Positions 1 to 12,600 of a DNA stretch of 64,000 bases are shown one piece after another. Location: NCBI RefSeq assembly GCF_018139145.2, contig NC_059478.1, forward strand, positions 29,759,001 through 29,823,000, written 5' to 3'. Below the pieces are notes generated by a model. It had not been told where the DNA came from and ran no database searches. It was given only the letters and a program-made list of their open reading frames with translations. The position numbers were made by a program, and so were the translations under genes. How positions within the stretch are numbered: the stretch's first letter is position 1; each line of letters starts with the position of its first letter. This DNA is from Gymnogyps californianus (Eukaryota > Chordata > Aves > Accipitriformes > Cathartidae).

Positions 1-560
1 TGGACTAGAGGCTAATGGGAAATACAGGGAAATTCAGCCTGGGAGGAAGACTGATGAGCTCCATATGGAGAGTTAGATGAGAAGATGGAGCAGGGAGAGG
101 TTTTGGAGCCAGGACATAAAGGAGAAACTGCAACTGAACAAGGACCTGGGTGTGCCTGGGAGGATGTGGAAGAAGGACGGGGCTAATGCGGTTGAGAGCA
201 GCAGAGCAGGGAGGCAATGATGCCGGAGGGGATGGAGAAACTCCTGAGAGGGCCAGGGAGTGGGACAATGGCTGTGAGTGGGCTGGAGAGCAGAGGCGGG
301 TGCTTGGGGAGAGAGATGGAGAGGGAGCCTTGCAGATGGAAAGCATGCACAGGGTTGGAACAACTAGAGATTTAGGGCAGAGAAAAGAGATAGGAAGGTC
401 TCAGTGTGAACTGTTGTTCATGGAGATGGGGACTAGCATGGAAAGCATAGCAGCAGAAAATTAGGACTGGAAACAGAGTGAGGAAAGCGGGAAAGGAATG
501 AAAGAATGAATATAAGGTAAGAGAGAAAAGAAATGAAGTTCAAAGTGTGGTCAGAAAAGT
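1..560. other. purine-rich intergenic stretch
   Basis: The plus strand is strongly enriched in A and G over about 550 bases, with many GGAG, GAGA and GGAA blocks, and the bias fades after about 560. The short ORFs here show no recognisable domain and overlap in several frames, as expected from biased composition. The left edge is cut by the window, so the full extent is unknown. It could be the end of an old repeat or a simple composition domain; I cannot tell which. Confidence 0.4.
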
Positions 561-3500
561 CTTTCCTTCTAGAGCTTTGCTTTCTCTGCTGTCAGCAGAT
601 ATCAGTGAAAACTGCTGGCAGAGTATCTCTCTTCTCCCTTCCTGACAGTGACCCACTGCAGACTGCTTTTGCTTTGGTTATTCTGATCAGTTGGGCAAAC
701 TCAAGTTGTCTGCACTGAATCTAAAGATTCCAGCCCTTCTGCTCCAAGCAGGTGTCTGTATCAGTTACCCGGTGGAATTTTAATGAACTATTATTTATTT
801 TAATCTATGACATTGTGCTCTGAAAAACAATATTCAAATACTACTAAGCTTCAAAACCAAGCACTCAAAAGATGGGAGATGCCAGAACTTAAGATTTTCT
901 AGGCAACTGGTGAAATGTCTAACTAAAAATTGCTTTATTTGCTCCTGTCATCCCTTTAATCTTTGAGAAAAACAAGGGTGACACTTCTTTCATGCAAAGA
1001 AGTATTGGAGCCTCTCCCCATGCGGTGCTTTGGGATCACTGGATGGAAGGTGCAGTGAAGGCAGTAGTGACTGATCATGTTTGGAGACAGGTGAAAGTTT
1101 GAGATTTCTAATCTATTTTCTTGAATATGGGAATTTTTTCTGCCATTTCTTTTAGGAGACTCTGATTTCCTGCTATAGGTCCTACTTATACCACAGTGAT
1201 GCTGCCTTAAACTGCTCTTCATCTTGATGTTTATTCCTTTTTGACACAAGTAAGTTAATAATTGCAGCCTCCCAGAGGCTCAGGAATGGAAAGTGGAATG
1301 GCTCTGGTCTATCCCATCCTCTAAAAATTGTAGAGGAAGATTCCAGGAACTGTGTTTTTTCTAGTGCAGTGGGCACATCTACGTATTACTACTTGCAACT
1401 AAAGGAAGAACAATGCTGTTAGTTTTAATAAAAATGCTTTTGTTTTACAGACAGTGAGACTAGAGGGAGTTCAGTATGTTAAAACACAGAGGCACTGGAT
1501 GGATTCTACCAATGCTGTAACAAAAGTAGGTACAGTGAGAACACTGATTTTCATCTTAACTCTATTGTGTTTGTATACTCTCTGCTCTGTTTTATATGTG
1601 GTGATGCAGATATGATAAGCATTTTTCAAAATGCCATGATTCTTTATGTGGGTTTTAGCTTTCTGAAAAGCACTAATAAACTGTCTCTGATTTTCCCTGA
1701 TGCTGTCCTTGCACAGGGCAGTATCTGCAGAGACTTGAACAGAGTCCTTCCATAGAGAAATTTCTTCTTGACTTACTTGTACATGAATACTCCATCATGG
1801 TTGTGTTCCAGAGAAGATTACATTCCCCTTATGCTGTCTGTCCTTTCTCTGATGCTGTCCCAGATGCACCAGGGCTTACTAAGGAGGCAGCCATTGTAAC
1901 TTATTTGAAAGAAATTCTTTAGTGATGAACTGCTAGAAAGGCTCCTGTGTGACAAAGGGTAAGAGCAGCAAAGTATCTGGTGGGTAGTTTAGTCATACTC
2001 TGCTTCTTGGGGATGCTACCGACGAGTGCTGAGTCAAGTGCTGATAGAGAACTGAAGAGGGTTATCTTGCAAAAAATGAGGTTTCATATGCTGACTTGAT
2101 TTTTATGCTGAAATCATGTTTAAAGGTCAAACTGCCTATGGCACAGACCATGCAAAATAGTATTTAAAATGTACGCCAGTACAGATGAATTGTACTTCAG
2201 ACTTAAGAGGAATTTATGAATAATGCAAAAGACTTCAGATGGCATTTTGCTTTTTGCGGGGGGTGAAAGCTCATGGCTAAACAGCCACGGAATGTGAGAA
2301 TAGCCATAGATCAGCAATGTCTGTGACAGAAAAAAAAAAAAATGGGCCTGTTTGCTCAGCAGTTGTTCTTAGATGAGCAGGAAAGTAAATGTGTCAGAGT
2401 TCCCTGCTTCGTGTATCTTTCTCTTGTACCCTTAAAAAAAAAGCCACCCTGTGCATCGTAAGTGCAAATGCATCTTTCTCAGCTCTCTTTATTATCAGCA
2501 TAACAGGTTGGTTTGGGCTGCTTGTCCTCATGAAAATGCTTGTAACAAAACTCATTTCAAAACTCCTAACCACCTCCACACATTTTTTTTTTTTTCTGCT
2601 GTTGCAAATGAAATGGCTTGTGGGGAAAAATGCCATGGGAAGACTAAAAAGGATCCTGCAGTCAGAAAGCCGTCTGTAGTGAGAAAATCCAAAAATATCT
2701 GAGGCAGGCGCTAAGCACTGAGATGAGACCTCAGTTCAGGTCTGTGAATGTGGCATTGCTTTCTGAAGGCCATGAGCCTCTCATTTACTCATGCTTCAGT
2801 TTGCCTGCCTTCCACCGTGTTATAGAGACTAATGTTTATGGAGTGACCTGAAGTGTAGCCTGCTAACCACTATTGCTTACAGGAGAGAGAATTGAAAGGC
2901 CAGCTGCAAAGGACTTTTTTTGTAGGGTTTGAATGCATGCATTATATAAAGACCAAAAAATTTAGAAGCTTTTTTTGTGGATAAATTATCCAATTCTTTT
3001 TTGTTGGCAAAATGAGGCTGGCATTATCATGAAGACTCAGAATACTTGAGACCTCTTTTTGGGCTAAAACCAGGAAAACTATGCCCTTAGACTGTGAGCC
3101 TTTTTGCTTCCAGATCCAGAATGGAGCAGCTGGGAATTTTCTGTGAAAATGAAAAGGGAGGCAAGGATCTTTTCTGAACTTCAACAGATAATCCAGTTAA
3201 GTGTTGGTAGAAATTCCAGGTCTCTTAATTGTTTTTTGTCTTCTGCTTTTCATGTTGTTTGCTTGTTGCAGATTTCATGCCCTCACCTGTTATGGAGAGC
3301 CACTTCACAGTGCAGTGATAAGCCAGAGAGTCCATCAGTGGCTGCAAATCTTCCACTGCTGTGTGAAAGCTACATGTGGCAATTAGATTTGATTTAGCAT
3401 GCATACTTCCTCTGCCAAATTCATTGGGTTTTAATTAGGAACAGGACCCCCTACACCCTTGCAACTGATGTAGTTCAGCATACAATTCAAGCTTGTTTGC

Positions 3501-4448
3501 ATGCTCTTTTCCAGGAAAAGGGCAAACACAGCTCTTAGCTTTAAAAAGGGAAAGGAGAGGAACTAGGCAGCTGGAGGCATCGCTTCTAACTTGGAGTGAT
3601 AATATATCAAATAATTAAACAATCGAGTTACGCACAAGAAAAATCCGACACAGATTTCAGGAAGACAAATCATGACAAACCAGTCTAATTTCTCTCTTTG
3701 TCAAGGTAATTCTGCCTGTCAGATAAGTGGGAACAAGTGGCTATGACTACAGGTCTTTATGAAAACGCAGTCAAAGAGAAGTTTTCAGTGGCTCATTCTC
3801 AAACACATTTTTGGAGGGAAGGATGTCTTGGTTCTCTATCCCAGTTGAGTAGTAAAAGCTTGACTGAAGGACTAAAGAGCATATGTATAAAATCTATGGA
3901 TGATACCACCCTGGGAAGGGTTGCAAGACTCTAGGGATAAAACTACCTTTCAGAATTATCTCAGTGCCCTGGAGAAATGGTCTGAAATCAAAAAGGTGAA
4001 ATACAAAAAAGATAAAAGCAAGTACTGTATTTTAAAAGGAGAAATCAAATCCTCAAATATACCTAAGGCAGAATAACTGACTAAGTAGTGTGGGGAAAAA
4101 ATATCTGGGGATTTACAGTATGTGATAAACAGAGTATTAGTGTTCTGGGCTCTTCTTTTAGTCTGACACACTAAAGAGGGCAACTGTATATAGGATGTAA
4201 GGTAATAATTTGCTCCAGTTAGTGCTGACAATGCCTCTGTTAAAGTAATGCTCTTAGGTGTTGATATACTGGAGAAGAGAGAAAACTGAGAAAACTATGA
4301 AGATTTTGGAATGGCAGGACAGGCTTAAGTCTGGAAAAGAAAAGATGAGTGACAGTGTTCAGTTATCTGAAATAGAGGACAGTGATTATTTTCCATGTCT
4401 GTGGCAGGCAGGGTAAGTAATGTGCTGAATTTCACATTGAAGCAGACC
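561..4448. other. intergenic DNA, nothing recognised
   Basis: AT-rich unique-looking sequence. ORFs are below 100 codons, overlap on both strands and show no family resemblance. Short homopolymer runs occur, for example A13 near 2330 and T13 near 2582. I see no exon with a convincing splice frame, no CpG island and no RNA gene. Confidence 0.5.
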
Positions 4449-4453
4449 CAGAT

Positions 4454-5597
4454 TGTGGTGGGTTGACCCTGGCTGGACACCAGGTGCCCACCAAAGCTGC
4501 TCTATCACTCCCCTCCTCAGCTGCATAGGGAAGAGAAAATATAACGAAAGGCTCATGGGTTGAGATAAGGACAGGGACATCACTCAGCAATAACCATCAC
4601 AGGCAAAACAGACTCGACTTGGGGGAAAAAAATTAATTTCATTTATTACCAGTCAAATCAGAGGAGGATAATGAGAAATAAAACCAAATCTTAAAAACAC
4701 TTTCCCCCCACCCCTCCCTTCTTCCTGGGCTTAACTTTACTCCCAAATTCTCTACCTCCTCCCTCTGAGTGGCACAGGAGGATGGGGAATGGGGGTTGCG
4801 GTCAGTTCATCACACATTATTTCTGCTGCTCCTTCCTCCTCAGGGAGAGGACTCCTCACGCTCTTCTCCTGCTCCAGTGTGGGGTCCCGCCCATGGGAGA
4901 CAGTCCTCACAAACTTCTCCAATGTGAGTCCTTCCCACGGGCTGCAGTTCTTCACGAACTGCTCCAGCGTGGGTCCCTTCCACGGGGTGCAGTCCTTCAG
5001 CAACAGACTGCTCCAGCGTGGGTCCCCCGTGGGGTCACAAGTCCTGCCAGCAAACCTGCTCTGGTGTGGGCTCCTCTCTCCATGGGTCCACAGGTCCTGC
5101 CAGGAGCCTGCTCCAGCACGGGCTTCCCATGGGGCCACAGCCTCCTTCAGGCATCCACCTGTTCTGGTGTGGGGTCCTCCATGGGCTGCAGGTGGATATC
5201 TGCTCCACCATTAACCTACGTGGGCTGCAAGGGGACAGCCTGCCTCACCAGGGTCTTCCCCATGGGCTGCAGGGGAATCTCTGCTCTGGTGCCTGGAGCA
5301 CCTCCTCCCTCTTCTTCCCTGACCTTGGTGTCTGCAGAGTTGTTTCTCTCACATATTCTCACTCCTCTCTCCAGCTGCAATTGCTGCTGTGCAGTAACTT
5401 TTTCCCCTTCTTCAATATGTTATCACAGAGGCACTACCACCGTCGCTGATGGGCTCGGCCTTGGCCAGTGGTGGGTCCGTCTTGGAGCTCGCTGGCATTG
5501 GCTCTGTCGGACATAGGGGAAGCTTCTAGCAGCTTCTCACAGAAGCCACCCATATAGCCCCTCTGCTACCAAAACCTTGCCATGCAAACCCAATACA
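4454..5597. mobile_element. solo LTR of an avian endogenous retrovirus (ERVL-like), copy 1
   Basis: The element begins TGTGGTGGGTTGACCCTGGC and ends in CA. It is flanked by a perfect 5-bp target-site duplication, CAGAT, at 4449-4453 and 5598-5602. The start is a sequence I recognise from widespread bird LTRs, and a 5-bp duplication fits the ERVL class. Length is 1144 bp. No gag, pol or env sequence adjoins it, so it is a solo LTR left by recombination between the two LTRs of a provirus. Its middle carries degenerate tandem units. The ORFs of up to 244 codons inside it are translations of GC-rich LTR DNA, not genes. Element class is inferred; the termini and duplication are seen directly. Transcriptional orientation is not assigned. 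Confidence 0.9.
4868..5300. repeat. degenerate minisatellite inside LTR copy 1
   Basis: Units of roughly 45-50 bp recur, each built on a CTGCTCCAGCGTGGGTCC-like core followed by a CACGGGCTGCAG-like core and a CTTC or CCTCC step. Spacing and sequence vary between units. The same cores recur with fewer units in the second LTR near 14290-14550. Unit number therefore differs between two copies of the same LTR family. Confidence 0.65.
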
Positions 5598-5602
5598 CAG
5601 AT

Positions 5603-6003
5603 GTAGTAACAAAAATTCTTCCAAACTATAAGGGTAGAAGTAGTACTGGACCAGCCACTGAGGCAACTTGTGGGACTTTCTTCCAAGGGCATCTTGAACA
5701 GGCTAGACTCAAACTTGTCAAAAGGGAGATAGATGAAGGATCTCTACAGCCTTAGTGTGTGTGGGGCTGTGTCTTAGCTCCAGGCATCCTTTAGGCCACA
5801 CCAGCAGCCCCTGGCTTTTGCTGGACTGGCCCAGGTCTGGGAAGGAAATGTCTGTCAAGCTGCTCTGAGTAGAGACAGTCTTGGGTGCTGTGTCAGGCTG
5901 TGTGTGGGTCTGCCCCCTAGTCTGGAGAAAAAGTGATGGCCATAATAGGAACATCTGAGCTCCCTTCTGATCTGATATTTAATCAGAAATGCTGTATGTG
6001 GAG
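5603..6003. other. spacer between LTR copy 1 and CR1
   Basis: About 400 bp of ordinary sequence separate the LTR target-site duplication from the CR1 end. No gene, tRNA-like fold or repeat is recognised. It has no retroviral internal sequence, which supports the solo status of the LTR. Confidence 0.5.
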
Positions 6004-6675
6004 ATAGAATAGAATATTTCAGTTGGAAGGGACCTACAATGATCATCTAGTCCAACTGTGTGACCACTTCAGGGCTGACCGAAAGTTAAATCAAATTATT
6101 AAAGGCATTGTCCAAATGCCTCTTAAAGACTGGCAGGCATGGGGCATCAACCACCTCTCTAGGAAGCCTGTTCTAGTGTTTGACCATCCTCTCAGTAAAG
6201 AAATGCTTCTTAATGCCCAGGCTAAACCTCTGCTGGCGCAGCTTTGAATCATTCCCGTGTGTCCTATTGCTGGATACCAGGGAGAAGAGCTCAGCACCTC
6301 CCTCTCCACTTCCCCTTCTCAGGAAGCTGTAGAGATCAATGAGGTCACCCCTCAGCCTCCTCTTCTCCAAACTAGACAAGCCCAAAGTCCTTAGCCACTC
6401 CTCACAGGACACGCCCTCCAGCCCTTTCACCAGCTTCGTTGCCCTCCTCTGAGCGCATTTGAGGACCTTTACATCCTTAAATTGTGGGGCCCAGAACTGC
6501 ACGCAGTACTCAAGGTGAGGATGCACCAAGGCTAAATACAGCTGGCTAATCGCCTCTTTTGACTGGCTGGTATACTGTGTTTGATGCATCCCAGGACGCA
6601 GCTTGCCCTTTTGGCTGCCAGGGCACACTGCTGACTCATATTGAGCCTGCTGTCAACCAGATGGCAATACCAGGG
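6004..6675 (-). mobile_element. CR1 non-LTR retrotransposon, 5'-truncated
   Basis: Read on the minus strand, this carries the end of the CR1 ORF2 reverse-transcriptase protein followed by the typical CR1 3' end, with the phrase TAGTCCAACTG and its neighbours visible on the plus strand near 6049 and an (AGAATAG)-type tail near 6004-6015. A 151-codon open stretch at 6173-6628 contains the RT C-terminal motifs [25 protein letters not shown] and [15 protein letters not shown], and ends with FFTERMVKH. The homology continues a little beyond the ORF on both sides. Most of the element is missing at its 5' end, the normal outcome of target-primed insertion, so it is not mobile. CR1 is the dominant LINE of birds and other sauropsids. 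Confidence 0.95.
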
Positions 6676-9600
6676 GAGAGTACAAATCTAAGTTTATATG
6701 TATGTCTCATACGTTTTGATTTAAGTTGGTCAGGAATGTACAACCATCCTCAGAGCCTTAAGCAGAATAAAATCTAGAATCTACAAAAAGTATCACTGAT
6801 AACTTGGATAAGTGTCATTCTTCTCAATGAACCAGTATTGAAGTGATGTTCTTTGCTGCTAGTTGCCATCTGCCTTGAAATCCAAGATTTCACACTTCAG
6901 AACTTCTGTCAGTAGCTGAATTAGCTGAGATTTTATGGCCAGACTTCAATGCATGTCCATTGCTTTTTGCCTGTCCAGACAAACATCTGCTTCTAAACCC
7001 AGCTGTACCAACAGCTATTGTGCTTCACCTCAGAATCAATCCTCTTTTAATGAGCAGTAGAGTAATTTCTTTGTATAGAAATTCTTCAAGTGTAATTTGG
7101 AATGTATTTTGGTATCCTTCAGGATTAAAGGCACATATTATAAGTACGTCTATCATTAAAAAAAAAAAAAAAAAAGCATGGTTTAATGTAGATATTGGTG
7201 CATTTTTCCAAGAGGCACTGCATAGAAATGTTAGATGAATTACTCTGTCTTTATCTGCTAAGCCTTTTTTGTTTTGTTTTAGCACCATTGTGCCTTGAGC
7301 CTTTATCACATGCAGAGATCCTCACTTGCACAGCAGAGGAGCAACAGCAGATCTACCCATGTACCTCCCCAGAGGAGGCATTTAGTGTTTCATAGCTGTA
7401 GTGATGCCCTTCAGAGGTGTAATTCTTCACATGATAAAGGTTAGGACTATAATGAGATGCTTGGAAAGAAGTAATCCCAATGAAATGCGTTGAGCTGTGT
7501 GGTTTGTTCTGCATTTGTTTGTAGGATCTCCTTATCAGCTCTGTTATGCAGCAGAGGAAAAAAATCTTCCCCTGTTCAGTCTAATTCTTAACTGTGATTG
7601 ATTGGTATTTTGCAGATACAGAGCTGCATCCTTCACAAGGCCCCCACTGAAACAAGCTGTTGACAAAGCCAAGTGGCTTCAAGAGATTTCCGGAGCCACA
7701 AGGATGAACTGTGACTGTGAGCCACGAGAACCTGACTTTCTCTTCCAGAAGTGTTTCCTGGCTATTACAACCACTGTCAATAACCAGAGACCAATCTGAA
7801 GCTGTGCCAGGATATGTATTTGTGTATGGTTACTGTACTGAGAAGTATTATATTTTGATTTGCACATACCAGCTACTGCTGCTAGTCATTTTCATGCAAA
7901 TTGTTGTCTTTACCCTGTGCAATTCCAATGAGATAACACAGTTGTCAAGCAGAGCAGAATTTGGCACACCATGTTGATCAAGCTTTATTTTAAGCTTTCC
8001 CTGTGTGCCATCTTAATGTGGCGTCTTCACATCACAAATATGATTGTCTTTAGCCAAATGTGATTGTTCGGTGCACAAACATATGTGAACGCAGTACCTC
8101 AATAAAATCTGGCACTTGTGTTGTATTTTTCTTAATTTATCATTTTTCCCCACCTTTGTTTCCTCAGAAGATTCTCACAGATCTTAAAATTATTTTGATG
8201 GGAGAATTTTCCAACAAAAAAGTGAAATTAATAAAAAGTGAATTTTTGTAGGGAAGTTTTGATTTCAATAGCTGTTTTCATAGGAAACAGTAAACACTGA
8301 AATGAATTGAAATAAACATCCACAAATGTTTTGCAGATTCTACATCAAAATATGTTGGAATATTTATTTTGAAGCAAACTTTAAAAATTTTCGGGTAGTG
8401 TTCCAGTTTGGAGCACTAATTTGTGAAGTGTTGAACTAACTTCAGGTAATCAAAGAGCTCTAATCACACATTTTATTTCCCCAGAAGTCTTAGGAACAAC
8501 CAACATAGTCTTAACTGTCATATTTGAGCTTTCAAGTCTTTCAAGCTTTCAGCCTCCAAATTGTGAACATCATTAATGATCATGATTTCTTTTTATCTTG
8601 TGAGAGTTCTTTAAGATCAGTGATCAAAAGAATTTCTAAAATATTTAACCATGCTGTTTATGTGAAGGCAGTAGACAGCTTATATCTTCCATTTGCAGGT
8701 GAAGCCTAAAATATTTACCTACCATATCAATTTTGTCTCTGGTTATGCTTCAACTTTTTAAGACCAGATCCTTGTCTACATTTTGGGCGTGACATCTTTG
8801 TGTGTGATAGTGCTTGAAATTTAGCATTATCTACAGCTGTCTGGTATTATGCATCAAAAAACTCCAAGTGTTTCCAGTCTAAGCTACTCTTAAGTCACAT
8901 TACTTGTGTGAAATAATACACTCGTGCCTCCAAAAGAAATAGAGAATGTGGTATATGTTCTTTCTAGAACTATTTGTATATACTATCTCACTAAACTGGC
9001 ATTTGCTGCTGTGGACTTCCAGGAAATTAAGACCACATTGGATGCACAAAGAAAATATTTTTTATAACAATAGAACATAAACTTGATCTTTCAGCCTCAT
9101 AACTTTTTTGATTGGGACTGTCAAGGAGCAGAAGGGAAAAAGATTTATGATTTTTGCCATCTGGTTTCCTTTGAGGATCCCAGCCCTGAGATACACATTG
9201 TGGAATCGTATGCTTCATTTTAAACCACCGATAAAAGACTTCTAGAACATGGAAAAAAAGAAGATTTAAATTATTTCAACTTCATACAAACTTGAGCCAG
9301 CACTTTTGTAATTTTTAAATTTTAAAGTATTAAAGATATTTTAAAGTAATAAAAGATACTCTATTCTATTTTGAATGTTGCAGATCAAAATAGCTTTGAT
9401 TTTTGTCTCTTGGGCAATTTCTGAATGTTTGATTCCTCAGGTGACGAGGTTATTTTTCCCTCGGATATTGGGCTTTTTATTCATTTTGAGTATCTTAAGA
9501 TATCAAAGTAACAGAAGAAAAGGAAAACCAGAATGCAAAAAAATGCTTCCAGTTCTTTGCCTATGTCCAGTGCCTGTTTGTTTTCTGATACTGTGTTAGG

Positions 9601-12600
9601 AAAATCCATTTCTTTGCCCTTTTAGCTGGTTATTTTGTAATTGAGGGTTTCTAAATGTCACAAAAAAGTACCTCCCACGCTGGTTAGATTAGGGAATTCA
9701 GTACGCTGCCCATAACAGCTTTCAAACGTAATGTGCAGTCGCAACAAGGGTGGCTTCCTGTGCTTAACAGACATAATAAGGCTTAATGTTCTTGTTAGAT
9801 ATAGCCCTAATTTTTGCCCTGGGAACATTTTAAGCTTAAGTTGTTTAAATGACCATAGTAAAGCAAACTCAGGGCTGCTCTGCTACCATCAGCCATACAG
9901 AAGCTAATAAAACTCGCAGGAGTTGCTATGAGCATTTTTTATTGTTTTTCAAAGTTGAGGAATTTTTCTAATCATAAGGGCAAAATAAAAATGGGAGAAG
10001 AATTGTGTAATAGCATGCAATAGTCCTCACGGACTGTGGGATGTAGAAAGCGTGCTTTGTCTCTGTACATTTACAGATGCCAGCGGTGCAGCACAAGCAG
10101 CAGCCCCTGATCGATTGCATTGGGACCAGGCTGGCTGGGTCCCACTGGTAGTTCTGGGACTGGCTGCATCTTTCTTTGGAGTCACACTGGCAGGAAGCGG
10201 CAGCTCACTCCAAAGTGATCTACCTTTCTCATCCCTACCATTCTCTAGATATTTCAATATTAATAACTGGCTATTCACTTCTAGTCTTTAATCTGACTTT
10301 GGGTCTAAGTAGAAAATACCTAATCAATGGTCCCACAATATCAATCAAGTACTTAATGACTTTCATAATTAATCACCTTATTTAATTCCTCAAAGCTTTG
10401 GCCTTTGCAATTTTTAAATTATGGAAGAAAGACCAAAGAAAAGTCACAGTTTTACTGAACGAAAACAATGTCTGTTTTAATTGTTTTCCTAACATGACAA
10501 ATGTGAGAGGTCCCCAAGATTGTTCCATCCTTCAAGTTTTGGAAAACATGAGGCAGGAAAAGCATAAAGATTCAGTTACTTCCTAGGAATACAAATGAGA
10601 AGATTTTAAGTTTTCATCCGTTAGCCTGAAGCTCACAGAAATCCTCTCTCTCTTGAGGTAAGGAATTTAAGATTTTGTCAAATAGATTTAGAAGTGATTA
10701 TAGCTATAAGGTCAGAGGAGTGGTCAATTAGTAGGTGTCTGTGGAAGATCTACTTGTTCGTTTCTTAGCCATTTGTTTAGAAGTTCAGAAAGTTAAGATA
10801 TAAATAGACTTCATATTTTATCAGATATTGAATAGTTGGATAAAGATCCATTAATATATTGCATTAAAAGCAGAGGATGAGAGAATTCTGCAATGGACAG
10901 GTTTTTGGAGAGGCAGTTCCTAGCCATATGAAGCTACTTCTGGTTCAAAAAAGAGATCTCTCCTACACTGAGAAATTGAAAAAATTGAAAACCTGATCTA
11001 ACAACCACTAACACTAGGATCTGTCCGAGTTCCCAACCACCATTTATTTCTGGAGTAGATCTTCGGGAACAGGGTGCTGGTTTCTAGTGGTCAACAGGAT
11101 TACTGCACTTAGCTTCCCTTTTCTGTCATTCTGTTGTTCCTTAGTGACCATGAGAGTGTGGTCTACAGGTAGAGATAATTGATTTATATATATAGATGTG
11201 TGTCTACATAGCACATTGGTATAAAATGCCTTTGTATGGGAAGAATCTATCCAGGTATCTCTGAATCCATAAGTCTCTGACCAATATACTAAAATTTAGA
11301 TTTTAGCTGTGTTATACGCTTACTACTTAAAACCATCTTTTTAGTCTTCTCCTATCCTATGCTTTTTCCAATCTACATCCTTTAGAAAAACTGTTGAAGA
11401 TCCTTGCTTTATATACAGAAGAGTACATTTTGATGGCAACAGCGACACAAAGCATTAAAAAAACCATTGAAGATTCTTGCTTTATATACAGAAGAGTGCA
11501 TTTTGATGGCAACAGCAACACAAAGTGTTGAAATTGATTAGTGGAAACAGTGTAAGTACAAAGAGCAGCACATAAGCACCTTTTTTGCAGCTGATGTTTC
11601 AGGATACTCTAGCTGAAGAGTGTCTTACGAAACCACAGCTTCCCCTTCCCTCTTGTTAAAAAGAAGCTGGTGGCAACAGGGTGTTAAGGACCATGATTTT
11701 TTTCTCTGCTCCATCAACTGTGCTGAGCATTACACCAGCTGGGTCAAGCAGTGTCACCTAGAGATTTTGGGAGAAAATGGGTTGTTCAGGCTTTTGTTGG
11801 CTGTGGATGGACTTCTGCACAGGGACGTGGAGGTGTTGATGGGACAGCATCCTGAGCCCTCATTCAGGCAAAATCTGTGTCAATCCCAAAAGGGTGCGGA
11901 CAAGTAAGATGCAGGATTTGCCCTCAGAATTAGAGGGAAGCAGCAGGGGAGAGCAGGCAGCTGGCTGATGAACGTTATATGTTGTCAATTCTCACGTTTA
12001 CTACAATAATCTGGATTCCACACATAACACCTTGCAATGACATGGTCCTTTGCCACTATCTCTGCCTCTATGTTCTCCCTCTTCTTTCATACAGTGTGTA
12101 GCAGATGGAAACCCTTCAGATCTTCATATAGGGTCAAGACAGTACCAAAATGGCTCTGCAGAGGGCTTTTAAATAGCCATGGGACTGGACTCCATCTGGG
12201 AATCCAGAAAAACCTTGTGGAAACCAGGCCTCGGGTCAGAACCGTTCCTGTTGTGACTTACTCCAGGGAGGAGAGTGAGATGTTCCTCTTGTTCCTGACA
12301 AATGACTGCTTGGTTCTGCAAACAAATGTAAGGTAAGTACATTTCCCTTAATGAAGGCACTACAAAATTTAATCAATATTTTTTCCTAAATGCATCAACC
12401 AAAGAAATTTCAGTAAATTGAGTCTGCTCTTTCTACAATGCTGAATCAAAACATCAAACCAGCACAACTCAATTATAGAAGAGGAAATAAAGCAACATGC
12501 TGAATACCAGCAAGTTATTTATGAAATACTTCAAATTGCCAGTGCCATAACTACCTGTGGGAAATGAGGACACGAGCACAGATTCAGCTGTGGGAAAATT

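Noticed and set aside
4782..5516. 244-codon plus-strand ORF, and a 195-codon ORF at 14162-14749
   Set aside because: Both lie wholly inside the LTRs, overlap other ORFs on both strands and translate GC-rich minisatellite DNA; no protein family is visible.
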